From the NCBI RefSeq assembly GCF_963924675.1, contig NC_089219.1:150122288-150186287 (forward strand): a stretch of DNA of 64,000 nucleotides, read 5' to 3'. The translations under genes and the position numbers were made by a program. Below the pieces are notes generated by a model. It had not been told where the DNA came from and did not search any database. It was given only the letters and a program-made list of their open reading frames with translations. Below are positions 1 to 10,770 of this stretch, one piece after another (position 1 is the stretch's first letter; every line of letters starts with the position of its first letter). The stretch comes from Phocoena phocoena. Its lineage: Eukaryota > Chordata > Mammalia > Artiodactyla > Phocoenidae.

Positions 1-899
1 ATCACAACTGACTTTGAAGAATAAGAAGGAGCCAATTACGCATGAGGCAGAAGGAGAATGTTCCAAGGCCAAGGGAACAGCATGTACAGAAGGCAAAGGG
101 CAGAGTTTGGCCTGTTTGATGAGCAGAAATGTCTTCCCTTCCACCAGTCATTTGTTAAATGCTGTCAGAGAATCATGCTCCTTTCCTCCTGGGTACTTCT
201 TTTGGGTTATAACATATTCATTAACATTATGTTTTGGCTACTGTCTACCACTCCCAATAAATTGTAGCAAGTATTTTATTTCCTAACATGTGCCTGGCAC
301 TGGGGACCCAAGACCAGCACAGGACCTGGCATATAGAAGGCAAGTATTTATTGAATGAATGCTGCTAAGAAAAAATGCAGCATACAAACTGTATATGTAA
401 TAGATCCTAAAAATAACTTGGACATGGAAACACACGTGTATATAAAGACAGAAGGAAATATACCAAAGTATTAAAAATGGTTGTCCTTTGATTGTGTATG
501 TTTTATACAATAAGCATGCCTTTTTTTGGGCATATATTTAAAGTATTTATTCGATTCAATGAAACACGGAAAAGAAAAAAAAAAGTGAATGCGCCTCAGC
601 TCTAGTTTATGAAGCTGTATGGGAAAACCAGATGAACGTCATTTATAGTTCATTTTCAGGATACTCATTTTTCACTAGGTTTGGCTACCAATGTTTTTTA
701 GGTTGCTTCGGTAAGCCCCATACAAAGCAGCTTCCTTGTCCCACACTGGGCACCACTGGGCTGGCGACTTCCACAAAGCATACACCAGGGTACATTCCCC
801 CAGGCTCCCCAGCGGGGCACAAACACCCCACACACAAGGCATCACCGGCCTAGAGAACATAAGGCAACCCCTCCCCCAGGGCACAGCACCAGCCTAGCA
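1..899. other. CD46 intron 1 sequence
   Basis: This stretch lies downstream of the CD46 exon 1 donor and should be intron 1. No exon was recognised. A worn L2/MIR-like segment (about 285-360, ending in a TTTATTGAATGAATG-type tail) is the only repeat noted. Short open frames here show no family resemblance. Confidence 0.5.
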
Positions 900-1950
900 G
901 CATCCCCAGACACAGGGGCACTCAAGAGCAAGCCGTCCCCACCAGCGCCGGGTCCCTGCTCCTGTTCCGACTTGGCTCAGTCCTGGAAACACCCTACAGA
1001 CTTTTGCTAGGGACCCAGCCTGGTCCGGGGTAAACCCCGGCCGAGCCCACCACCCCTCACCGCTCAGTGCCCACCACCAAGCAAGCCTTCTCCTCGGCCA
1101 CTACGTGGTCTCCACCCCGGTGGGTCCCCGCACAGCAAGACCCAGGACATTCCGGCCACGCCTTCAACCCTAACTCCGCACGACCCCGGGTGGATCCAGC
1201 TTCGCGCCTCCGCCCGGAGCCAACAAGCAAAGCTCCCCCGGCCCTCGGTTCTGACCTGCCTGCTCCCCGACCCACTCCAATTCGCCGCCAGGGCGCACAC
1301 TCTCTCCAGGCTCCTACCGGAGAATATAGGCAACGGGAGCACTAAAGACAGCAAAAGAATCCCGCCGCAGCACCAAGGAAAAGGGGGACTCTCTGGGCGG
1401 CCGGGAGGTGCCTGGCGAGGCGCGCAAGACGCCGTCATTTTTGGGAAAATCAGCGGGAAACCCGAGACCAAGCCAGGAGAAACCTTTTAGATAGAGTTCA
1501 GTTACCAGACGCAATAATCCCCGGATTCACAGTGTCATGTGCGGTCACGCAGGTGGGCGTGGCCTAGAACGCTGCAGGAGCGAAGGAGAGGGCCTTGCGG
1601 GGCCAATGGGCGGGCTGCAAGGCTGGGCCTCGGCGCCCGGGGCGGCCCTTAAGCCTGGAGAGGCGGGGCGAGGCCCTTGCGCCAGGCTAACCCTCCCGGT
1701 GGGCTGGGAGCTTTGCGCCTCCTTCTTGGACTCAGACTGTCTCTGACTCCTCTGTCTGCAGACCTGAAGGAGAGCCGCGGCGGCTTGCGGGAAATGGCTG
1801 GCTCACCGCCCTACGTAAACAGACTGTTACCAACCTACTCAAGAACGGTGGAAAGGAATCAAGGACCGGTGCGGTCATCACTGTCCCTTTTCCGGAAAGC
1901 TGGACTAAAGAATCAAGCGCATCGACCCGAAAATAGAAACCTAGAGCCCA
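900..1950 (-). promoter_or_regulatory. CD46: CpG-rich island covering CD46 promoter and exon 1
   Basis: GC and CpG density rise sharply here against AT-rich flanks. Upstream of the CD46 start codon (higher coordinates) are a CCAAT box at 1603-1607 immediately followed by GGGCGGG (1608-1614), further GC boxes near 1639-1645 and 1662-1669, and a GGGCGTGG-type site near 1554-1561. No TATA box was evident, which fits a broadly expressed housekeeping-type promoter such as that of CD46. The exact transcription start cannot be read from sequence alone. Confidence 0.7.
1318..1438 (-). CDS. CD46: CD46 (membrane cofactor protein) exon 1, coding part: signal peptide
   Basis: Membrane cofactor protein is a type I membrane complement regulator that acts as cofactor for factor I cleavage of C3b and C4b. 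This exon carries only the start codon and signal peptide. The frame opens at the ATG at 1438 and begins MTASCAPRQAPPGRPE, close to the N-terminus I recall for bovine CD46 and to the human PPGRRE motif. A hydrophobic core (GILLLSLVLPLPIF) follows. The exon ends in TCCG before the splice donor GTAGGAG (GT at 1317-1316), phase 1, so the next exon would complete a codon at the FS-D/G junction where the human signal peptide ends. An in-frame ATG at 1471 exists, but the 1438 start fits the family. The remaining exons lie left of the window. Location downstream of CR1 on the same strand fits RCA gene order. Confidence 0.85.
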
Positions 1951-3261
1951 GCCAGTGGGTCACTGTGCGGCAGACACCCCTCAGGACTCCAGTTTGGACC
2001 TGGGGCACTCCAAACTGTCCGGACACCTGGACCCTTGCTCAATCTTTAGCATTAGTCAGGCATAATTCGGGATAATAGTTGAGGTTTCCGTGGTTGAGCC
2101 TGAAGCCTCTCATGGCCTGATGTCAAAATCACGAAAGGTTTGGTCATTGCTCTCCCAACTGCTAAAGTCAATTAGCCTTCCCTGTGTTCCCAGGAAAGGC
2201 CCCCGGGGAAGGTAAATTGTTAACACCGGGCCATTAGCATAATGGGTTCCAACGCTACCGGGCTTTTGTCCTTGAGCCACTAAATGTTTTATTGAAGATG
2301 AAATATACATGCATGAAAAAGGCAAGGACGGGGTGGGGGGCATTAAGTGCCAAATTTCTTGGAAGCAGTAAATGTCATTAGAGTTGGGAGGGGTAGGAAT
2401 TGGTCAGCTGAAGTGGATAAGGGGGAGAACTTTTCTGTTGAAACGATCTTGCAAGCAATGCTGGAAAATTATCAATGAGCAAGATTTATTTGTAGAATTG
2501 TAAGTAAACCTGTATGACTAGTAAAAGAAATATAAAAGTAACCCGACTGGTATTAAAGAGCAAACAAAAGAAGTTGACATTTTCTTATTAGTTGGCAAAG
2601 AATAAGAAGGTCAACCAACGTAAGTAAACGTATTTGGGGAAACAGTACCCTCAAATTTTAGTATTTAACGTAACTTTTCTGTATGTCAAAAGTTTTAAAA
2701 TGGACATGACTTTTAAACCACCAGTTCCATTTAGAGTTTATCCCAAAAAAATCATCAGAGCTGTGAGCAAAGCTGTATAGTTTTCCAAAAAAAAATTAAA
2801 TCCATGTGTCTAGCAAAAATATTAAGGATTTTATAGTAGGTAGTTTATTGTTTAAAAAAAAATCAATGTGAGAAACTATGATAAATTCCTGAGTGGAAAA
2901 AGACTCCAAATCAGTGTGTACCTTTTTTCATTCCTTTTATTAAAACAAAAGTAGTATATTGGTACACACAGGAAGAGATTAGTTGGAAATATACCAAAAT
3001 TAACCAATAGTTGATAGGATTATGGATATTTAATTTTCTTTGTGCTTTTCAGCTCTCTATACTGACACTATGTTACCTTTGGAATCAGGTAAAGAAAAAT
3101 AATTATTTACATCCAACCTATATTGCAATTGCTATTTCATTCATAGAATGGTGGGGATAGAACCTGTTATCACACAGAGTTAAGGTATGAGAGGATGGTG
3201 AGGAAATGGAAATTCTCCGTATAAACTTCAAATGCATCACCTGGAATTACAAAACTTTATA
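1951..3261. other. Intergenic sequence between CR1 and CD46, unique part
   Basis: AT-rich sequence beyond the CpG island with no recognised gene. The open frame on the plus strand at 1677-2075 enters it but has no recognisable domain. No sushi-domain signature (spaced Cys, Trp, Gly) was seen on either strand. Confidence 0.5.
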
Positions 3262-3781
3262 TATATATTTTTTAATTTTTAAAAATTTTTATTGGACTGT
3301 TGGACTGTTAGTTTCTGCTGTACAGCAAAGTGATCAGTTATACATATACATGTATCCACTCTTTTTTAGATTCTTTTCCCATATAGGTCATTACAGAGTA
3401 TTGGTTAGAGTTCCCTGTGCTATACAGTAGGTCCTTATTAGTTAACTATTTTATGTATAGTAGTATGTATATGTCAATCCCAACCTGCCAATTTATCCCT
3501 TTCACCCTTCTCCCCCCTAACCATGTTTGCTTTTTACATCTGTGACTCTATTTCTGTTTTGTAAATAAGTTCATTTGTATCATTTTTTTAGATTCCAGAT
3601 GTAAGCAATATCATATGATATTTGTCTTTCTCTGATTTACTTCACTCAGTATGACAATCTCTAGGTTCATCCATGTTGCTGCAAATGGCATTATTTCATT
3701 CTGTTTTATGGCTGAATAATATTCCATTGTACCACATCTTCTTTATCCGTTCCTCTGTCAATGGACATTTAGGCTGCTTCC
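3262..3781 (-). mobile_element. L1 3'-end insertion, 5'-truncated, with target-site duplication
   Basis: In antisense this is the 3' UTR and end of ORF2 of a cetartiodactyl L1, recognisable from the segment around 'gtttctgctgtacagcaaag' and the ORF2-end segment 'ggctgaataatattccattg'. It is flanked by copies of 'acaaaactttatata', near 3251 and 3784, which is the expected target-site duplication. Confidence 0.85.
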
Positions 3782-3789
3782 AACAAAAC

Positions 3790-5842
3790 TTTATATATTT
3801 TTAAACAATTTTATATGTGAGACGTACTAAAGCTATTCTGGGATGAACAAACCATGGAATTTCCTCTTCCTCCCAGACCAATACAATTTTTTGAATTCTT
3901 GGCAGAGCATATAAACAAAAAATGTGGATGTGATATATGAAATATATACCTTAGTACTGGGGGTTATAAAATCCATAATTTTATAATTAAGGGGACAGTG
4001 AAAGGAAATGCAATGAGGGGGAATTATCATTTCTGTTAATACTTTCAGTTATGAAGGAGTGATATAACAGAAATATTATGTGGCTAACTGTTGGCATTAA
4101 CTTATGAAAACAGAAATTATTTCTTCTGCAACTATTTGTACATAATATTGTATGTCAATAAGCTGGAAAAAAAACTTTCCCGTTTATTTTTGGGCTTGAA
4201 AGTAAGGTTTTTTTTGTTTTGTTTTATTCTCATGAGAAAATTTAAAAGGTAGGGAAAGAAGTAGGCTAGTTTTTGCTAGATTAGATTCAAGGATTGGGGT
4301 TTTACTGGAACTTTGTTTCAGTGAAATTTCTGTACCTGGGGCTCATCAAATCATCCCAAATACAACTGAAGAGTTTCACATAGATTTCTTTAACTTATTT
4401 TGATTTGACCCAACTGAGGCTCCATTTGAAAGGTTCTAAGTCTTGTTCTCTATTTTTCTGGACAAGTTCCACGAGGCAGGGATAGTTTTCTTGCTGTATC
4501 TCCAGTGCTGAGACAGTTCTAGACCTACACTAGGTGCATAGAAAATACCCATTAAATACTGAATGAAATAAATGGGTGTTGCTGTCAAGTGCATTTAACA
4601 TGTTTCTGCCAATCCTCCCCCAGTGTGCATTTACCAAATGCTGGGAAGGTCCTGAGAGATTTTGATTTTAGTAATTTTAGCCACTAGGAACAAAGCAGGA
4701 TTTGTCTCTGAAAGGATTTGTCTACAACTGTCTGCAGAGAAAACTTTCCTAAATCAGGCATGGCAAGCTGACCTATGAAGTGGATCTACTGTCTAACCCT
4801 TAGTCTTGAGATCATTTTAGTGACTGAGTTCAAAGGGAGAGTATGGACTGTGAACTTCCTAAGGTGCTGAGAGGAATAGAACTCAAGAGTGGAGGCTTTG
4901 AGTGAAGTAGGGGCTTAAACACTAGTGGTTCCTCCAACTCCCCCTAAAGATTTTGTCAAGCTGCCAGTGATAAAATGAGGAGAGAATGGAAAATATGATT
5001 GTTTGTAGACCAGATTTTGAGCTATGTAGTAGCTCTCCTGTAAGCTTTAGGAATGGCGGTAAGGTGGAGGGAAGTGTCTGTGGATGTCATTAACCCGAGG
5101 GGGACTTCATTAAATAAAACAATGTTAGAAGATCCTTTGCCTCCTAAATTGGTATATTTACATTTTGCTTTTCAGAGGTGAGGGTAGCAGCATGAAGGGG
5201 CCTGTGAATGCTCTCAGAAGAGGCTTTCACCTGTCATGGTGCTTTACAGGTTAGGTGTTTGTGAAAACCTGAGAGAATGGCTAAACAGAGGATAGTTAAG
5301 CCACCTTTTTGAGGCTAGTCCTGGGAGCTCTGCCACCTCTACTCGCACCTGGTAGGCACCTGCCAGCAAATTGACCTTCTTACTTGGCTGTTACCTCAAG
5401 AGCATTACTGTGGTGCCAAACCCAACACAGGGATTCTGAACCCAGTCAAGTACAGAAAGGAGGGCATTTCTCATAAGGATCACATATTCATTTTGTTTCC
5501 TCTTGGCTTTTGAAATCTTTACACAGTAAATATATTACAAACCATATTCCACAAGTCGATTTGCAAAGATAAAATCTCTTATTCCTTTCTTATTATAATG
5601 CTGAGACAAATTACATTTAAACATCATGTACTTTAACTTACATCTCACATTTAACTGTACAAAAAGGCAAGTGAAACAAAACAATATTAGAATGTTAGTA
5701 CTAGGAATAGCTTTGGAGATCAATTAGCCCAGCCCCTGCTTTTCAGATGAAATATATAAGGTCAGAAGTGAACAGAAGTGCTCAGTAATACAAATTAAGC
5801 AGTATAGTATTTTACCCACAATTAGTAATGTGAAGAAAAAAA
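3790..5842. other. Intergenic sequence; one worn L2/MIR-type fragment
   Basis: No gene recognised. About 4450-4570 resembles the 3' end of an old L2/MIR-type element ('cagggatagttttcttgctg' followed by a TTAAATACTGAATGAA-type tail). The rest appears unique and AT-rich. Confidence 0.45.
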
Positions 5843-6270
5843 ATGTTGCCTGCTATTCCAGTTCTGCAAGGATTAAGCCATTAGCTACTGCAGTTGCTCA
5901 TGGACAGTGCACCCCGAGGGGAATTCAAGATGGAGAAAAACAGGAAGTACGTTGTGCTTTGGATTATATAGGCCCCTAGATAGTTAAGATGCATATCTAA
6001 GGAAAAATATCTTTCATACTTAGAAAAGCAATAAAATCATTAACTTGAGATGTCTGTTCTTTGGGATCAGCAGTAATCTTTTGATGTTCAACTACATGTC
6101 TGCTTTTTTTTTCCAGCAAAAAATTCATGTATATCCTGACTGCTGCCTTACCTCCTCAGAGCCATTCCTCAGAGCTGAGAGACTGTTTCCTGGGCTGTAG
6201 TCCTCAGAAAGGTCACAGAATAAAACTTAACTCACAACTTTTACCTTGTGAGTTTTTCTTTCAGTGGACA
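5843..6270 (+). mobile_element. Solo LTR, family A, copy 1 (endogenous retrovirus-like)
   Basis: The right part carries a polyadenylation signal (AATAAA at 6219-6224) followed by 'cttaactcacaact' and ends near TTTCAGTGGACA. It shares this 3' half with the copy at 9806-10337. No internal retroviral genes adjoin it. The left edge is approximate. Confidence 0.6.
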
Positions 6271-7146
6271 GTATATACATTATTACATAGTATATATATA
6301 TTTAATATATACATAATTTAAACACATATTTCCCATAGATAACTGATGTTTAGAGAAACACACAGATTTCTTGCAGTTAGAAAGTCACACACATCAAATA
6401 TTTTTTAATCACATTGTTCACTGACATACTCCATTCTGGGGGGGAAAAAAGAAATGAGAATTTTTTTCTTGTGATGGGAAATTTTGATTCTAAGAATGGT
6501 TGATTCCCAAGCAATTGATTTCTAGTTCTCCTTTAAAATTTACTTCCTCAGAAACCCAAGAAATAATAGAGATTGCTAAAATTTTAGGTAAGCAAAACAT
6601 TGAGCAACTTTTCATATTTTCAGGGGCTACTTGTCTTTCTTTTTTGTTTTGTTGACATAGGTGTGTGTCCTTTGCCTGTATTTTGTGAGATGAGCAGTGG
6701 TTGTCTTTGAATTTTTAAGTCTCAAGACATTTACCCTTTGCCTGTGATATAAGTTGCAATGTCTTCTTTCATTTTTCTTTGCTTATACTGTTTTATTTTT
6801 CTATCTTGTATGATTTTAAATTGAAAGTCACATTGATGTCCAGTTCACTCTTTATCAAGGTAAATGTGGAAGAATATACTTTAAAACCCAGAATTACACA
6901 GAAATTAGCAGTAGTCTTATACAAATCTATTGTTAAATATCCAGAAAGAGTTGATATTTTTTAGAGATCATTAGAGTGGCTGATAATATTATACCAAATA
7001 AAGTTTTGATCTATAAGGATGTGGATGCATTAAAGATTCCAGGGCTACTTATTTAGAAGGTGTCAGTACATGTTTATTGTAGGGGAATAAAATGTGCCAC
7101 CTGGAAATGTGTCTCATTGGCATGAGGATTATTAGGCTGATTATTA
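6271..7146. other. Intergenic sequence, nothing recognised
   Basis: AT-rich, with a short TA-rich run at about 6270-6320. No gene or clear repeat family identified. Confidence 0.4.
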
Positions 7147-7483
7147 TTTTTTTTAAGTAAAGTTATTTATTTATTTTTGGCTGCATTGGATCTTCGTTGC
7201 TGCGTGCGGGCTTTCTCTAGTTACTGCGAGTGGGGGCTACTCTTTGTTGCGGTGCACGGGCTTCTCTTGTTGCGGAGCATGGGCTCTAAGCACATCGGCT
7301 TCAGTAGCTGTGGCATGCAGGCTCAGTAGCTGTGGCTCACGGACTCTAGAGCACAGGCTCAGTAGTTGTGGTGCATGGGCTTAGTTGCTCCACAGCATGT
7401 GGGATCTTCCCGGACCAGGGCTCGAATCCATGTCCCCTGCGTTGGCAGGCAGATTCTTAACCACTGCACTACCAGGGAAGCCC
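7147..7483 (-). mobile_element. CHR-type tRNA-derived SINE, long form
   Basis: In antisense it ends with the reverse of the SINE head ('accagggaagccc') and starts with the T-run from the A-tail. Both sides carry 'taggctgattatt', the target-site duplication. Confidence 0.9.
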
Positions 7484-8153
7484 TAGGCTGATTATTTTTA
7501 AGAAACAGAAAGCTCAGAAAGTTTTTTCTTGTTACCACCCTCTTAGCTGCTTAAAAAAATTTAGATAAAGTGATTGTTCCAGGAATAGGACTATAACCAG
7601 AGATATGTGCAAACAATACGGGCTAAAGTGGTGGGAGCGGTGTGTGTGGGGGGGAACTTGGCACGGCCTAGAGATCAGAGTCTACTCTGAGTCTCATTGT
7701 CTCTGCCTGGCCCAGCAAGCATTTTTCAAACATTTGTTTTTCCACCTCCATGTAAATTACCTTCCTCCCCTTCAAAGTCCCAAACCACTACGCCCAACAT
7801 CCTCCTTCCTCTTTAGCTGAAAATGGTATTTAAGGGGAGTGCTCTGACCATTTTGGGAGTTACTGTTTTCCTGGGTTTCTCCCACATAAACATGTTATTA
7901 AAATTGGTTTGATTTTCTCCTGTTAATCTGTCTGATGTCAATTTAATTCTTAGACCAGCTATAAGAATTTCTAGAGGGAAATTTTTCCTCCCTGACATTA
8001 TTAGTTTGATAAATTATTAAAAGTCATGCTTTCTTAGTTAATTTAGTGTTTTCTGAATTGATACAAAAGTAAGCTAGTTACTTTTATGATAAAAATTATT
8101 TTTATTTAAATTTTAGTATTTTAAAATTAATAACATAGGTCAAAGCACTTTTG
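7484..8153. other. Intergenic sequence just beyond the CR1 3' UTR
   Basis: No gene recognised. Minus-strand AATAAA hexamers, for example at 8106-8101, could serve as CR1 polyadenylation signals, so part of this stretch may be transcribed. Confidence 0.4.
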
Positions 8154-9332
8154 AAATAGAGCTTAAGAAATATCCAAAGCTTAATTTTTTTCCAGCTATT
8201 TCTCTTGAATAGTATTGACCCATCTCCCCTATAATCATTTAATACCTTTTTAAAAAAATTTATTTATTTATTTGGCTGTGCTGGGTCTTTAGTTGCAGCA
8301 TGCAGGATCTTCATTGTCTCTTCGTTGCAGCGTGCGGGATCTTTGGTTGTGGCATGCAGGCTCTTCGTCGTGGCATGCGGGATCTAATTCCCTGACCAGG
8401 GATCCAGCCTGGGCCCCCTGCATTGGGAGCATGGAGTCTTAACTGCTGGACCACCAGGGAAGTACCAATGCCTTTTTTTTTTTTTTTTTGCGGTATGTGG
8501 GCCTCTCACTGTTGTGGCCTCTCCCGTTGTGGAGCACAGGCTCCAGACGCGCAGGTTCAGTGGCCATGGCTCACGGGCCCAGCCGCTCCGCGGCATGTGG
8601 GATCTTCCCGGACCGGGGCATGGACCCGTGTCCCCTGCATCGGCAGGTGGACTCTCAACCACTGCACCACCAGGGAAGTCCCCAATGCCTTTTTAATAAA
8701 CAGAAATTAATTTATTTTTCTTTGAGAAAGTGAAAACTGATATACCGTATATTTTTCTCCAGAATGTCTAAAATGAGTGGATTCTATTCAATAAAAAAGA
8801 AAGTATTTAAGAAAGAAAAACGTGTATAAAGAAACATATATAAAGATTAGCAGAACATGAATTAAAATATTAACAATGGTTACCACTGGGTAGTATAATT
8901 AATGTGACTTTTCTTCATATCTTCTCCCTGCATTTTCCAAATTTGCCCTAATGTGCCCATTCTTATTATGAACATTTGGGAAAAAAATGACCAACTTACA
9001 AGCAGAAATCCTAGGCAACACTTTTTTCCTTTAAATAGTTAGACTACTTATAAATCCTAAGTGTAGTTTTCCCCTGACTAGGTAATGTGTGTTTTCAGCA
9101 CAAGAGAGGAGAGTGAAGGGGTGACCATAATCCAAGCTAAGAAGAGGGTGCTTCAGTAGGTACTGGGAGAGTTTCAGCATCTTCAAGTGCACATGTTTGC
9201 ATCTCTGTGAAGTCACTTCAAAGATTTTATGAGTCTCAGATCTTATTCTGTTGAAATGAATTGGCTCTTTTCCCATCAACATTTTAATTCGAGGTGTTCT
9301 TTAGCTTTATAGTACTTTGTCAAGGAAGGACA
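8154..9332 (-). CDS. CR1: CR1 last exon: final codons, stop and 3' UTR
   Basis: The acceptor TTATTTCAG precedes 9332, and the exon begins T GTC CTT CCT TGA. The first base completes a serine with the previous exon, giving the C-terminus S-V-L-P-stop (stop codon 9322-9320); human CR1 ends R-V-L-P. The following non-coding sequence matches the human CR1 3' UTR as I remember it ('cttgacaaagtactata', 'agtgacttcacagagatgca', 'catgtgcacttgaagatgct'). That similarity resumes beyond two inserted SINEs and continues to about 8160. Candidate polyadenylation hexamers lie at 8716-8711 and 8106-8101. The true 3' end is not fixed by sequence. Open frames within the UTR, such as 9282-9031, are not coding. 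Confidence 0.85.
8251..8464 (-). mobile_element. CHR-type SINE inside CR1 3' UTR (first of two)
   Basis: Starts with the antisense tail 'tttatttatttatttggctg' and ends 'accagggaagta'. Flanked by 'aatacctttt' and 'aatgcctttt', a slightly diverged target-site duplication. Confidence 0.85.
8474..8683 (-). mobile_element. CHR-type SINE inside CR1 3' UTR (second of two)
   Basis: T-run then 'gcggtatgtgggcctctcac', ending 'accaccagggaagtccc', with 'caatgccttttt' on both sides as target-site duplication. It sits directly next to the previous SINE. It is the younger, shorter subtype. Confidence 0.9.
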
Positions 9333-9463
9333 CTGAAATAACAAAATATTTTTATTTAGATGACAGCATGGTCGACAACTGGACTACCCAGAATTTATAT
9401 GCTAATAATCATGATGCTAGCATTGCACATAAATTACAAGTTTTAAAAGAAGTGTTTACTTGG

Positions 9464-9782
9464 ACTTCCCTGGTGGCACAGTGGTTACGAATCCACCTGC
9501 CAATGCAAGGGACACAGGTTCGAGCCCTGGTCTGGGAAGATCCCACATGCCATGGAGCAACTAAGCCCATGCGTCACAACTACTGAGCCTGTGCTCTAGA
9601 GCACATGAACTACAACTACTGATCCTACACACCTAGAGCTCATGCTCCACAACAAGAGAAGCCACCACAATGAGAAGCCTGTGCACGGCAACAAAGAGTA
9701 GCCCCTGCTCACCACAACTAGAGAAAAGCCCACATGCAGCAACGAAGACCCAACACAGCCATAAATAAATAAATAAATAAAT
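9464..9782 (+). mobile_element. CHR-type SINE in the last CR1 intron
   Basis: Sense head 'acttccctggtggcacagtg', ending in an (AAAT)n tail. The perfect duplication 'aaaagaagtgtttact' flanks it. Confidence 0.9.
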
Positions 9783-9805
9783 AAAAGAAGTGTTTACTGT
9801 CTTCT

Positions 9806-10337
9806 GTTGTGGCTGCTATGTTGGGCACAAAAAAGTATAGCATTGCCAACTACCAATTGGCACTTGCCATCTACCTCTACAAGGATCAAATCATGAGCTG
9901 CTGCAGCTGCTGACTTTTGACATCCCCTGAAAGGAGTTCAGGGTGGAGATCAGGAATGAGGCACTCTGTGCTTTGGAAAAAACGGGCAGAACAGGCCTTC
10001 AGATAGTTAGATATTTTCAGGAGAAGATTATATGAGATTTTATTTTTATTCTTGCATCTCCTCCTATCTAGGTAAGTACTGAAAGTTTTCATGGTGATGT
10101 CTGCTCCTTGTAACTAGCAGTAACCTTCACAAGACTAGCAGCAACCTTCTGCAAAAATGTAGGCTTGACTGCATATACCCCCCCACCCCCCAAATCACAT
10201 ATATACTGACCTTCCGCCCTGCTCTTCGTAGCGATTTCTCAGAGATATCTGAATGCTGTCTCCTGGGTTAGTCCTCATTTTGCCCCAAATAAAACTTAAC
10301 TCACAACTCTCACGTTGTGCATTCTTTTCAGTCGACA
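9806..10337 (+). mobile_element. Solo LTR, family A, copy 2
   Basis: Same family as 5843-6270: AATAAA at 10288-10293 followed by 'cttaactcacaact', ending near TTTTCAGTCGACA. Left edge approximate. Lies within the last CR1 intron. Confidence 0.6.
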
Positions 10338-10426
10338 TCATAAATCAATAAGAGACTAACAATAACTTGACCTTTCCTCATTGCTTCTTTTGTCAAAGGA
10401 AGAGTTCTCAGAATTGAGCAAGTGGG

Positions 10427-10770
10427 CTTCCCTGGTGGTGCAGTGGTTAAGAATCTGCCTGCCAATGCAGGGGACACAAGTTTGAGCCCTGGTCTGGGAA
10501 GATCCCACATGCCGTGGAGCAACTAAGCCTGTGCGCCACAACTACTGAGCCTGCGCTCTAGAGCCTGTGGGCCACAACTACTGAGCCCATGTGCCACAAC
10601 TACTGAAACCCATGTGCCTAGAGCCTGTGCTCTGCAACAACAGAAGCCACCACAATGAGAAGACTGTGCACTGCAGCAAAGAGTAGCCCCTGCTCGCTGC
10701 AACTAGAGAAAGCCCCGCACACAGCAACGAAGACCCAACGCAGCCAAAAATAAAAAAAATTTAAAAAAAG
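10427..10770 (+). mobile_element. CHR-type SINE, long form
   Basis: Head 'gggcttccctggtggtgcag', A-rich tail, flanked by 'agaattgagcaa' on both sides. Confidence 0.9.

Noticed and set aside
1677..2075. 132-residue plus-strand open frame in the CpG island
   Set aside because: GC-rich composition keeps stops rare; no domain, and no resemblance to any protein I recognise.
8423..8710. Several overlapping open frames of 60-95 residues, here and in other SINE copies
   Set aside because: They lie in CHR-type SINEs, which have few stops; repeated copies give the same pseudo-proteins (for example GPSRSAACGIFPD).
9031..9282. 83-residue minus-strand open frame
   Set aside because: It lies after the CR1 stop codon in sequence matching the human CR1 3' UTR.
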